This document shows, in pieces, positions 44,446 through 52,119 of a DNA stretch of 64,000 bases. Numbering within the stretch: the stretch's first letter is position 1; every line of letters starts with the position of its first letter. The notes beneath the pieces were generated by a model. The model was not told where the DNA came from. It was given only the letters and a program-made list of their open reading frames with translations, and did no database searches. A program made the position numbers and the translations under genes. The stretch lies in the NCBI GenBank assembly GCA_049969715.1, contig JBMFOH010000007.1, positions 1 through 64,000 of the forward strand, written 5' to 3'. Source of the stretch: JBMFOH01 sp049969715 [NCBI: bacterium] (GTDB lineage: Bacteria; DUMJ01).

Positions 44446-45457
44446 CATTAGGATCTATTAGAATCTTTACCCCTTCCCCTTTTCGCATAATATCTATCCC
44501 ATTCTTCAATTCTCTAAGGGGGAGTTTATGAGTAACAAGTTTTTCTACAGGTACATTACCACTTTCTAATATTGCCACCGTCTGGGGGAAACTAAACCAA
44601 GAGATATAGGAACCAAAGACCTTAAGTTCGTATCTAGGAATCAGTATCTGTTTTATCTGAGGAAGAGCATTTTCATTCATCCCAAAGAGTAGAATAGTGC
44701 CATTCCTTCTTACTAGATTAATAGCAGTCTCGAACTGATTCCCTACTGCATCTATCACTATATCTGCTCCTATCTCCGTTAGAGCTAGTACCTCCTTTTT
44801 CACATCAACCTCTTTTGGATTTAGAACTACACTAGCACCCAGCTCCTTTGCCATCTTTGCCCTAACAGAAGTTGGCTCTATTACTATAATCCTTCCTGAT
44901 CCCTGTGCCTTAAGCATAAGTAAGAATAAAAGCCCCATAGGACCAGCTCCAATAAGGACAACATTATCCCCAACCTGAAGGTTCAGCTTTCTCATTGCGT
45001 TTACTATACAGGAGAGAGGCTCAGCCAAAGCAGCCCTTTCTACTGGTGTCTCTTTTGAAATCTTATAGAGCGCCTTGCTTGGGGCTACATTGTACTGGGC
45101 AAATCCACCGTCTATATATATACCAAGGGTAGTAAAGTTTTCACACATATTTGGAAGACCTCTCCTACAGTAACGACATACCCCACAGGTAAGGTTCGGA
45201 TCAATCACTACCCTATCTCCTATCTCCAAGTTCTTTACTGCAGGTCCTTTCTCTTGAACTATCCCTACATACTCATGACCTAAAATAACCCCTGGAGTAG
45301 CAGGATGCCCTGGTGGTACCTCTAGAATGTGGACATCAGTTCCACATATACCAGCCAGACCAACCTTTATTAAGACCTCATCTGGTTTTGTAATCCTTGG
45401 TTCCGGAACCTCTCTTATACTTAGTCTCCCCTCACCTTCAAAGATTCCTGCCAACAT
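44441..45457 (-). CDS. zinc-dependent medium-chain alcohol/polyol dehydrogenase
   Basis: 338 residues of the MDR superfamily, sorbitol/threonine dehydrogenase branch. Catalytic zinc motifs GICGTDVHI and GHEYVG, structural zinc CGVCRYCRRGLPNMC, and the NAD loop LIGAGPMGLLFLLMLKAQG with a following acidic VIEP are all visible. It is last in an operon with iolN and iolM, so it probably oxidises or reduces a polyol or keto-acid of the inositol route, perhaps replacing inositol 2-dehydrogenase (no IolG here) or acting on the ketogluconate product. The exact substrate cannot be read. Confidence 0.85.
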
Positions 45458-45466
45458 ATCTTCCTC

Positions 45467-46585
45467 CTAAAAACCAATCCTAGGTAGGCTATATACCGTC
45501 TTCCAACCCTCTGACTCTGGCTCTCTAAGGTATGGTTCCATCTCTTTAGCTGACCTCAAGGTTACTTCTTCCACAGGTGGAATCTTTCCAGGAGGGAAGA
45601 CTTCTAGAATCTGGTCTATCACTAAGGTGAGATATCTCAATATTGCAGCCACAGGTCTCTTTGCCTTTCTTGCATCTCCAGCACTAGCCTTACCTACTAC
45701 CCCCTCTGGTTGGGCAGAGATCTCTATAGGAGCATGACCTTCACCCTCAGACCATCTATGAGGTCTATGGTAAGGCTCTACAGATTTATCAAAGTGACCA
45801 TCAGGTAGATAACTCTGTCCTTTACCTACAGTATCTTCTGCCAGGCTCATATCTACCATTCCTTCTGGAAACAGAAGAAGGGCTAAGGACGTCTCCGATT
45901 CATCTGCATGGACAAATGGAGTTTCTACTAGATCTGGCTTCCCCTTTGGATAGAAAAATTCCCTTACCGCCCTATGCCAATCTAAAACCTGGAATATTCC
46001 TGGAAGTTGATACCTATACATAAACTCATGGAGTGCAGACTCTAGAACCCAAAGTTGCCCATGGTTATTTACATATATCTGTTTACGGAATCCATCATTC
46101 CAAAGTCCCAACATAACATTGACAAGTATTTCTTTAACTACATCCTGAGGCAACATTATCGTTCCAGGCATTCCTATATGATGGAATGGATGGGCACCAT
46201 AATTTACAGGAGACCATACCAAATTTACAGGTCTCCCTTGTTTTGCAGTATACCTCCTTACTCCTTCTAAAATCTGAGTTACAACAAGCGTATCTAAACC
46301 AGAGATAGAATGCCTACCATGTTTTTCAGTAGAACCTATCGGCACTAAAACTATATCATTCTTTCTTCTATTCTCTATAACCTGCTGTCTTATAGTAGTT
46401 TGAATGTAAGTCCCCGGTTTCCCCAATTCAGGAGGAGATGGAATTCCATACTCTTTCAGTATTGCATCTATCTCATCTTCACTAGCGTCCCATATCTTCT
46501 TTTTTAATCTTCCTACCTCTGTATTCTCGAAAACTATTCCTGGATTCTCTGTGGTTAACCAAAAACTGTTCTCCATATTGTTCAC
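45467..46585 (-). CDS. iolN: IolN-type 3-dehydro-scyllo-inosose hydrolase (creatininase family)
   Basis: 372 residues of the creatininase fold. Metal-site motifs: VPIGSTEKHGRHSISGLDT (Glu, His, Asp), YVNNHGQ, and VHADESETSLAL. The long N-terminal extension and the sequence context match the Thermotoga-type enzyme that opens the ring of the diketo-inositol to 5-keto-gluconate. It lies 7 bases after iolM, the enzyme producing its substrate. Identification rests on family resemblance plus this pairing. Confidence 0.82.
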   Translation of the reverse strand: MNNMENSFWLTTENPGIVFENTEVGRLKKKIWDASEDEIDAILKEYGIPSPPELGKPGTYIQTTIRQQVIENRRKNDIVLVPIGSTEKHGRHSISGLDTLVVTQILEGVRRYTAKQGRPVNLVWSPVNYGAHPFHHIGMPGTIMLPQDVVKEILVNVMLGLWNDGFRKQIYVNNHGQLWVLESALHEFMYRYQLPGIFQVLDWHRAVREFFYPKGKPDLVETPFVHADESETSLALLLFPEGMVDMSLAEDTVGKGQSYLPDGHFDKSVEPYHRPHRWSEGEGHAPIEISAQPEGVVGKASAGDARKAKRPVAAILRYLTLVIDQILEVFPPGKIPPVEEVTLRSAKEMEPYLREPESEGWKTVYSLPRIGF

Positions 46586-46592
46586 TCCTCTC

Positions 46593-47747
46593 CTACATCC
46601 TCACCATAACCTTTCCATCTTCCCTATGGGTAGTCTTTTCTATTGCTTTTACCGCATCGCCAAGGGAAAATCTAGAGGTTATGATCTGAGTCATATCTAT
46701 CCTACCAGACGCCATAAGTCTTATCACATTTTGAAACGTTCCATAGCCAGAATGTCCTTGAGAGCCAAAGATTTGAGCCGCATGGGTTTGGAAATACTCT
46801 AGATAAACTGGAACCCTATCTGCTGCTCTTCCTATCTGGACGATCTTACTTCCAATAGCAAGAGTCTTTTCCATCTCAGGAATTGTCTTTGTAGGCGCCC
46901 CTGCTGCCTCAACAAATAGATTTGCTCCGAAACCATCTGTTACCTCTATAATAACCTCTGCAGGATTAACATCTATAGGATTATATACATACTCTGCCCC
47001 CATCAATCTTGCGAGTTCTCGTCTCTTAGCAGAAACCTCAAATGATACTATCTTTGAAGCCCCAGCCGCTTTAGCTAATGCTATAGAAGCCAATCCTATA
47101 GGACCAGCACCGAAAACTACTACATATCCTCCTGGCTTAAACCCTTCTGCTCTTACAAACATTCCGTTATAGGCGACACTGGTAGGTTCAACTAGTGCAC
47201 CTGCTTCAAATGCCTTATCTCTATCACCATATCTAGTAGCTATCCCATCTATCTTCCAGCAATATTTGGCTCCTATCACTATATATTCAGCAAAAGCTCC
47301 ATTGATAGTAAAACCAATCTCCTCTAAGTTTAAACACTGATTCGGATAGCCATTTCTACATGGTACACATTCTCCGCACCAGATCATCTCCTCGGCAGTG
47401 ACCATATCTCCTACCTTTAGGTCTTTTACATCCTTCCCTACCGCTACTACCTCTCCAGAAAATTCATGGCCTATTACAGAGGGGAATTTGGTTAGACCTG
47501 GGTACAGGATGTAATTATCCTTATCTGTTTCATAAAAGTGGACATCCGAACCGCACACACCACAGGCTTTTACCTTTAATACTACATCCTTAGGTCCTGG
47601 GGTTGGATCTGGAACCTCTTTTACCTCTAATCTAGGGTTCTTCCAGATACTGTTTCCTGTAATTGCCTTGCCAGTAGTCTTTTCAAAATCTGAGACCACA
47701 TAACCTGGCTTTGGCGTCCATTCTGCATCAAGTACTAATCCTTTCAT
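46593..47747 (-). CDS. iolM: scyllo-inosose 3-dehydrogenase (IolM)
   Basis: 384 residues of the MDR family, longer than ordinary members because of a leading segment (KGLVLDAEWTPKPGYVVSDF). Zinc motifs CGVCGSDVHF, GHEFSGEV, structural CGECVPCRNGYPNQC, NAD loop VFGAGPIGLASIALAKAAGA, and the distinctive end QIFGSQGHSGYGTFQNVIRLMASGRIDMTQII resemble Thermotoga scyllo-inosose 3-dehydrogenase closely. It oxidises 2-keto-myo-inositol to a diketo-inositol. The operon is driven by a consensus promoter at 48439-48467. Confidence 0.85.
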   Translation of the reverse strand: MKGLVLDAEWTPKPGYVVSDFEKTTGKAITGNSIWKNPRLEVKEVPDPTPGPKDVVLKVKACGVCGSDVHFYETDKDNYILYPGLTKFPSVIGHEFSGEVVAVGKDVKDLKVGDMVTAEEMIWCGECVPCRNGYPNQCLNLEEIGFTINGAFAEYIVIGAKYCWKIDGIATRYGDRDKAFEAGALVEPTSVAYNGMFVRAEGFKPGGYVVVFGAGPIGLASIALAKAAGASKIVSFEVSAKRRELARLMGAEYVYNPIDVNPAEVIIEVTDGFGANLFVEAAGAPTKTIPEMEKTLAIGSKIVQIGRAADRVPVYLEYFQTHAAQIFGSQGHSGYGTFQNVIRLMASGRIDMTQIITSRFSLGDAVKAIEKTTHREDGKVMVRM

Positions 47748-47748
47748 C

Positions 47749-48405
47749 CTAAAACACCTCCTGTTTTAATCTGTTTATAACCTCTTCTATCCTTTTAGGT
47801 ATCCACACATACAACTCATCCCAACTCAAAAATAGCTCCTTGGTAAATCTAAATTCCTTTCTAAAATTAAATGTAGGGATAAATGCATATCTAGAAAGAT
47901 AATTCAAAACCAATTCATCCTTATCGAGTGTCTTCTCTAGCCTTCCTTTAAATATATCGGTTACGAGTAATCCACCAATCCCCGCATGTATGGAACAAGA
48001 GGGTATGAATCTCTCTCTAGGCTCAAACCAACTGGGAGTTGGAGCAAAGGCATGCTTTCCTGGCTGCGAATAGATAACTGGATGACCATTTCTCATCTCT
48101 ACATTATCCATCAAATGATAACCACCATGCCAGCTAGCCTCTACCCTCCTGATATTGTTATCCTCTCCTACATATACCCAACTATGTTCTAACTCGTAGA
48201 GATGTTCAATATCCCAATCCCAATATATAGCATATTCTATAGCATATACCTCTTTTTCATCGAGTATTATTTCTCTTGGAAATGAAGAAGACTTACTGTT
48301 CCTGCTGAAGATAGTATACCCAACCTTTATGGGAAGAAAAGGCTCTTTCTCATCAAACATTATTATAGGAGCATATTTTAAACAAAGTTCAATCTCATTA
48401 TCCAT
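47749..48405 (-). CDS. unrecognised protein heading the inositol operon (possibly Vps62/DUF946-like)
   Basis: 218 residues. APIIMFDEKEPFLPIKVGYTIF near the start, then ELEHSWVYVGEDNNIRRVEASWHGGYH and HPVIYSQPGKHAFAP, recall the API..F...E.Y.P, HxWE.V.V and G.HPV.Y...G.HA pattern of Vps62/DUF946-like proteins, but I do not recognise a bacterial family with a known role. No signal peptide or membrane span. The start at 48405 is fixed by an AGAGG site and by a consensus promoter at 48439-48467 that lies inside any longer reading. It ends 1 base before iolM, so it is co-transcribed with inositol genes. Confidence 0.6.
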   Translation of the reverse strand: MDNEIELCLKYAPIIMFDEKEPFLPIKVGYTIFSRNSKSSSFPREIILDEKEVYAIEYAIYWDWDIEHLYELEHSWVYVGEDNNIRRVEASWHGGYHLMDNVEMRNGHPVIYSQPGKHAFAPTPSWFEPRERFIPSCSIHAGIGGLLVTDIFKGRLEKTLDKDELVLNYLSRYAFIPTFNFRKEFRFTKELFLSWDELYVWIPKRIEEVINRLKQEVF

Positions 48406-48438
48406 TTTAACCTCTTTAAGAAAATGTTTTCTAGAAGA

Positions 48439-48467
48439 ATTATAAAACATCACGGTCCATATGTCAA
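48439..48467 (-). promoter_or_regulatory. consensus sigma-70 promoter of the inositol operon
   Basis: TTGACA (48467-48462), a 17-bp spacer and TATAAT (48444-48439): both hexamers are perfect. Transcription would start near 48432, giving a leader of about 27 bases to the ATG at 48405. Confidence 0.85.
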
Positions 48468-48484
48468 TAATCTGATCTTCTATA

Positions 48485-48492
48485 ACTGTTGC
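48485..48492 (-). promoter_or_regulatory. GCAACAGT element 17 bp upstream of the inositol -35
   Basis: On the minus strand GCAACAGT is separated by exactly 17 bases from the TTGACA of the inositol promoter. The identical octamer stands at the identical distance from the divergent promoter (48552-48559), which marks it as a shared regulator site. Confidence 0.6.
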
Positions 48493-48551
48493 ATAAATGG
48501 TGGATGAAGTTGCAATTTTCATAATATTAAATTAACTCATCAACAAAAATC

Positions 48552-48559
48552 GCAACAGT
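48552..48559 (+). promoter_or_regulatory. GCAACAGT element 17 bp upstream of the HTH-gene -35
   Basis: Plus-strand copy of the octamer, exactly 17 bases before the TTGACA at 48577. The two copies are inverted and 59 bp apart, one per promoter. Confidence 0.6.
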
Positions 48560-48576
48560 CATGTTTCACCAAACTA

Positions 48577-48604
48577 TTGACATTTTTATTTTATTTAATA
48601 TAAT
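48577..48604 (+). promoter_or_regulatory. consensus sigma-70 promoter of the HTH/radical-SAM operon
   Basis: TTGACA (48577-48582), a 16-bp spacer and TATAAT (48599-48604), both perfect, followed by GGGAGGA and the ATG at 48637. Confidence 0.85.
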
Positions 48605-48636
48605 TTATATAGAATTTTGGTTTTTTGGGAGGATAT

Positions 48637-49347
48637 ATGAGTATAACTAAAAGGAGAATAGACTTTTTGAAGACCTTAGCCAAGCTCTGTAAGGAACAAG
48701 AGTGTCCTGTACATTATTCTCTCGTAGCAGAAAAACTTGGGGTAAGTAAATGGACCGCCTATGACCTCCTTACAGCATTAAAGGAGGAGGGGTACGTAGA
48801 AGTCTTGTATATTCTTAATGAAAAGAGTGGAGGAAGAAGTTCTATAGCCTTTAAGCTTACACCTAAAGGAGAAGATGTAATTTCAGAGGGACATAGAGAG
48901 GATATAGAGAGAACTAGAAGAGAGATCAGAGAGAAGATAGAATCATCTAAAAAACTCTCTATAAATGAAGTCCTTCAGGCAGGACTCAAAGAGATCTCTG
49001 AAGCGAAGTCTCCAATCCTTAAGGCATTAGATATAAGTATAGTGCTTTATATCCTGAGCCAGAAGATAGCTATAAATTGGGATAGTATAAGTTCAGTGTA
49101 TAATACGCTTTCCAAGAACATAGACCCTCAGAGTGGACTCTTGGGACTTACTGCCCTTCTTACAGGGCTCATCCTGGCAAAGGCTGGCCTTACAAGGTAT
49201 GGAGGCACCTTGAGTATAAAATTAGAACCTCTACTTAGCAGATATAAAGAGATCCTACAGGGGCTTTCTTTTAAAGAGAAAGAGACATTACTCTCTATTA
49301 CTAGAGAGATCTATAGAGAAAAACTTATTATCGGAAAGGAGGAGTGA
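48637..49347 (+). CDS. winged-helix transcriptional regulator
   Basis: 236 residues. The N-terminal 75 form a winged helix (HYSLVAEKLGVSKWTAYDLLTALKEEGYVEVLY, wing KSGGRSSIAFKLTPKG), close to the MarR/LexA-like or Lrp-like type. A charged helix (EDIERTRREIREKIES) links to a helical C-terminal domain (LQAGLKEISEAKSP..., SGLLGLTALLTGLILAKAGL) without an obvious ligand motif. It is the first gene of an operon with a radical SAM enzyme and a cupin, and is the natural candidate to bind the GCAACAGT elements between the two divergent operons. GGGAGGA upstream supports the ATG at 48637. Confidence 0.8.
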   Translation: MSITKRRIDFLKTLAKLCKEQECPVHYSLVAEKLGVSKWTAYDLLTALKEEGYVEVLYILNEKSGGRSSIAFKLTPKGEDVISEGHREDIERTRREIREKIESSKKLSINEVLQAGLKEISEAKSPILKALDISIVLYILSQKIAINWDSISSVYNTLSKNIDPQSGLLGLTALLTGLILAKAGLTRYGGTLSIKLEPLLSRYKEILQGLSFKEKETLLSITREIYREKLIIGKEE

Positions 49348-49349
49348 GT

Positions 49350-50720
49350 ATGGCTTTCTTCGATTTTGCCAAAAAATATGTTGGCAGTAAGGTAGTGGAG
49401 GAAGGGCTAAATTATATAGCCAAAAATCCAGAGGAAAACCTAGAGAAGCTCGTTAGTATAGCTAGAAAGATAGTGAGGGCTGATTTTCACAAACAACAGC
49501 TCGAGCAGGTAGCAAAATATCTAGCACAGGACACCCCTCAGAGAGAGTTTGCAATAAGGCTTCTAAAGAACACAAACCCCAATGTCAGGTCTAAGATGTT
49601 TGTAGACTTCTTTGTAAATGCTGTTTGGTTAGGAGTCCCCAGAGAGATGGAGATGAGTGAAAAACTTGGGGTACACATTCCATGGTTTATACTAATAGAC
49701 CCAACTACAAGTTGTAACCTCAGATGCATAGGATGTTGGGCAGGTGAGTATCAGCAGCACTTCAGCCTAGGGAAAGACCTTATGGATAGAATTATTACTG
49801 AAGCTAAAGACCTAGGAATTCATTTTGTCACCGTTTCTGGAGGAGAGCCTTTCCTTAGCAAGGAGTTTCTAGAGGTTGCCGAGAAACACGACGATGTCGT
49901 ATTCCACACCTATACTAATGGGACACTCATAGATGAGAAGATGGCTAAAAAGATTGTAGAACTTGGTAATATTGCCCCGGCAATAAGTATAGAAGGATTT
50001 GAAAAAGAGACAGACGAGAGACGTGGTAAAGGGGTATTCGCAAAGGTGATGCGTGCAATGGACCTACTAAAAGAAAACGGTGCCATATTTGGATTCTCCG
50101 TTACAGCTACGAGTAAAAACATAGATATAATAACTAGTGACGAATTTATAGACTTTCTTATCGATAAAGGGGTTGCCTTTGGTTGGGTATTTATGTATGT
50201 TCCCATTGGAAGAGACCCTGACCTAAGCCTTATGATTACACCTGAGCAGAGGGCAAAATTGAGAGAGGCGGTCCATCACTGGAGAGCAGATAAGCCAGTC
50301 TTTGTTGCAGACTTCTGGAATGATGGCCCGTATACAGGTGGTTGCATTGCAGGGGGAAGGAACTACATACATATAAATGGAAAAGGTGAAGTAGAACCCT
50401 GCGCTTTTGTCCACTTTGCACTTGACAACATAAAAGAAAAGAGTCTAGTAGAAGTCCTTAAATCGCCCCTATTTATAGAATACCAGAAGATGCAGCCATT
50501 CCATGAGAATCTCTTAAGGCCTTGTCCAATAGTAGATAATCCTTGGGCTTTAAGAGAGATCGTCCAAAAGGTAGGAGCTAAATCTACCGATGGAGGCTCT
50601 GAAGCCTTACTCTCTTCAGAATTAGCTAGTGCCTTAGATAGATATGCAGAAGCCTGGGGCAAGGTATCTGACCCTATCTGGGAGAAAAACTATAAGAAAA
50701 AAGAAGTTACGGTGAAATAG
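49350..50720 (+). CDS. radical SAM protein with SPASM-like C-terminus
   Basis: 456 residues. A helical N-terminal domain (about 1-110; NAVWLGVPREMEMSEKLGV ends it) precedes the radical SAM core: DPTTSCNLRCIGCWAGEY (CxxxCxxC), TVSGGEPFL, TYTNGTLID, AISIEGFEKETDERRGKG. The C-terminal part has further cysteines in GGCIAGGRNYIHINGKGEVEPCAFVHF and LRPCPIVDNP, consistent with an auxiliary Fe-S cluster. This whole-length family is widespread in clostridia and other anaerobes; its reaction is not evident from sequence. AAGGAGG fixes the ATG at 49350. It is followed by a cupin gene. Confidence 0.85.
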   Translation: MAFFDFAKKYVGSKVVEEGLNYIAKNPEENLEKLVSIARKIVRADFHKQQLEQVAKYLAQDTPQREFAIRLLKNTNPNVRSKMFVDFFVNAVWLGVPREMEMSEKLGVHIPWFILIDPTTSCNLRCIGCWAGEYQQHFSLGKDLMDRIITEAKDLGIHFVTVSGGEPFLSKEFLEVAEKHDDVVFHTYTNGTLIDEKMAKKIVELGNIAPAISIEGFEKETDERRGKGVFAKVMRAMDLLKENGAIFGFSVTATSKNIDIITSDEFIDFLIDKGVAFGWVFMYVPIGRDPDLSLMITPEQRAKLREAVHHWRADKPVFVADFWNDGPYTGGCIAGGRNYIHINGKGEVEPCAFVHFALDNIKEKSLVEVLKSPLFIEYQKMQPFHENLLRPCPIVDNPWALREIVQKVGAKSTDGGSEALLSSELASALDRYAEAWGKVSDPIWEKNYKKKEVTVK

Positions 50721-50722
50721 TT

Positions 50723-51055
50723 ATGGAAAGGGTAAAGGACTCTGAAAAGACATTTAGGTATACAGATTGGGGGCCCAAGTATATTATGAGAGGACCTAGG
50801 ATAGAATGGGGACTTCTCAAGATCATCCCGGGCAAAGAACTTGGAGCTCACTACCATAAGGAAGTAGAAGAGACATTCTATGTCCTCTCTGGAAAAGCCC
50901 AGATGGTTGTGGATGGGGAAACTTTTGAAATCGCTGCTGGCGATGCAATAAGAGTAGAAGCCCCAGAGGAACACAATATTATAAATCCATCTGAAGATTT
51001 CCTTGCGATATTTATAAAATCTCCGTATCTACCAGAGGACAAGTATACTAGGTGA
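50723..51055 (+). CDS. single-domain cupin protein
   Basis: 110 residues with both cupin motifs: GAHYHKEVEETFYVLSGKAQ (two His, Glu, Gly) and PEEHNIIN (His). Two bases after the radical SAM gene and thus in the same operon. Such cupins often bind small sugars or act as isomerases; no substrate can be assigned. The stop codon lies within the terminator stem downstream. Confidence 0.87.
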   Translation: MERVKDSEKTFRYTDWGPKYIMRGPRIEWGLLKIIPGKELGAHYHKEVEETFYVLSGKAQMVVDGETFEIAAGDAIRVEAPEEHNIINPSEDFLAIFIKSPYLPEDKYTR

Positions 51056-51078
51056 TGGATGCTTTAGCATCCATCACC
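51051..51078. terminator. strong hairpin terminator between convergent genes
   Basis: A perfect 12-bp stem (GGTGATGGATGC and its complement) with a TTTA loop is followed on the plus strand by TTTATCT. It contains the cupin stop codon and ends 2 bases from the stop of the convergent membrane-protein gene, so it can serve both strands, better in the plus direction. Confidence 0.8.
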
Positions 51079-51079
51079 T

Positions 51080-52090
51080 TTATCTATCTGTCCTTCCCGT
51101 TCCACTCTTCAACACTACTAATATCCCTACCAATAGAACCGCATAATAAGTGATTATCCTAAAAAGAGTAATAGCCACTAAAAGATTTTGGGATGAATCA
51201 ACAAAGTTCTTAAAAGAAGCAAAAAGAATTGCCTCTATCCCTCCACTTGCTCCAGGGGTAGGAACGTAAGTAGCAAAGGTAGAGAGCATGGTATGGATGC
51301 CAAAGAATCTCAAAAATCTCATATGTAACCTCGTAAGACTAACTATTGGCAAGAAGAATAGGTAAGAGTACAATACTATAATAATGAACATAAGAGAAAA
51401 ATCAAAAATGAGGAGTCCCTTATGTTTACCCCATAACTCATTGACGCTTAATTTTAGCTCGTCTATCCACTGATACGCTTTCTTTTCCCATTTTTCTATA
51501 AATATTTTTAAAACAGAAATCTTTTTAAAATAAACAATAAAGAGCTTAAATATCTCTGGGTTACTCATTGCAAACCAGGTAAAGAATGTAGAGATGCTAC
51601 TTGTTACAAACCCTCCAATGATAAGTGTCTTACCTATAACCTCTTGAGGTAATCTGGGTAGGACAAAAACAACAGAGTAGAGATCTATAATAAGGATTAA
51701 AAGGAGATATTCAAACGTTCTAAGCAAGATTATGTTTGTAGCAACCTCACTTTTTACTCCTTTCTTTGTTAGAAAGTAGATCTGTAAAGGTTGTCCACCC
51801 ATAGCTGAAGGAGTTATTGCAGAAAAGAATGAATATATAATGCAAGCCTCAATCGAATCCCAATAGCTAATATCCTGGTTTAGGGCTCTTAAAACGATGG
51901 TCAACTTAAATCCATCAAGTAGAAAAGAAATTGCATTTAGAATAAATCCAACAAAAAGAATCTCTAAAGAGATATTAGATAATAGGTCCTTCAAGAAGAT
52001 CTTTTCCTTGAATGCAGAATTGATTAATAGGATTACTGATATACCTGCTATTAAGGCTATTAAGACATTTAAAATGAGTCTACGGTTCAT
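51080..52090 (-). CDS. YbhN/UPF0104-family membrane protein (lysylphosphatidylglycerol-synthase TM-like)
   Basis: 336 residues with about 7-8 membrane helices. The signature ITPSAMGGQPLQIYFLTKKGVKSEVATNIILLRTFEY is that of the LPG_synthase_TM/AglD-like family, and YVPTPGASGGIEAILFASF the second conserved region. Members act in lipid or polyprenyl-linked sugar handling; the soluble synthase domain of MprF is absent. The ATG at 52090 has no ribosome site but lies 8 bases from an extended -10, so it is probably leaderless. Confidence 0.85.
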   Translation of the reverse strand: MNRRLILNVLIALIAGISVILLINSAFKEKIFLKDLLSNISLEILFVGFILNAISFLLDGFKLTIVLRALNQDISYWDSIEACIIYSFFSAITPSAMGGQPLQIYFLTKKGVKSEVATNIILLRTFEYLLLILIIDLYSVVFVLPRLPQEVIGKTLIIGGFVTSSISTFFTWFAMSNPEIFKLFIVYFKKISVLKIFIEKWEKKAYQWIDELKLSVNELWGKHKGLLIFDFSLMFIIIVLYSYLFFLPIVSLTRLHMRFLRFFGIHTMLSTFATYVPTPGASGGIEAILFASFKNFVDSSQNLLVAITLFRIITYYAVLLVGILVVLKSGTGRTDR

Positions 52091-52097
52091 AGGAAGA

Positions 52098-52106
52098 ATT
52101 ATATCA
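52098..52106 (-). promoter_or_regulatory. extended -10 of the YbhN-type gene, leaderless start
   Basis: TGATATAAT on the minus strand ends 8 bases before the ATG at 52090, so the predicted transcription start is at or next to the start codon. No Shine-Dalgarno sequence fits in between. Confidence 0.6.
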
Positions 52107-52119
52107 TCCTAACAGTATA

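Noticed and set aside
48406-48522. Longer start for the first inositol-operon gene
   Set aside because: A perfect TTGACA-N17-TATAAT promoter lies inside the extension and a good ribosome site precedes the ATG at 48405.
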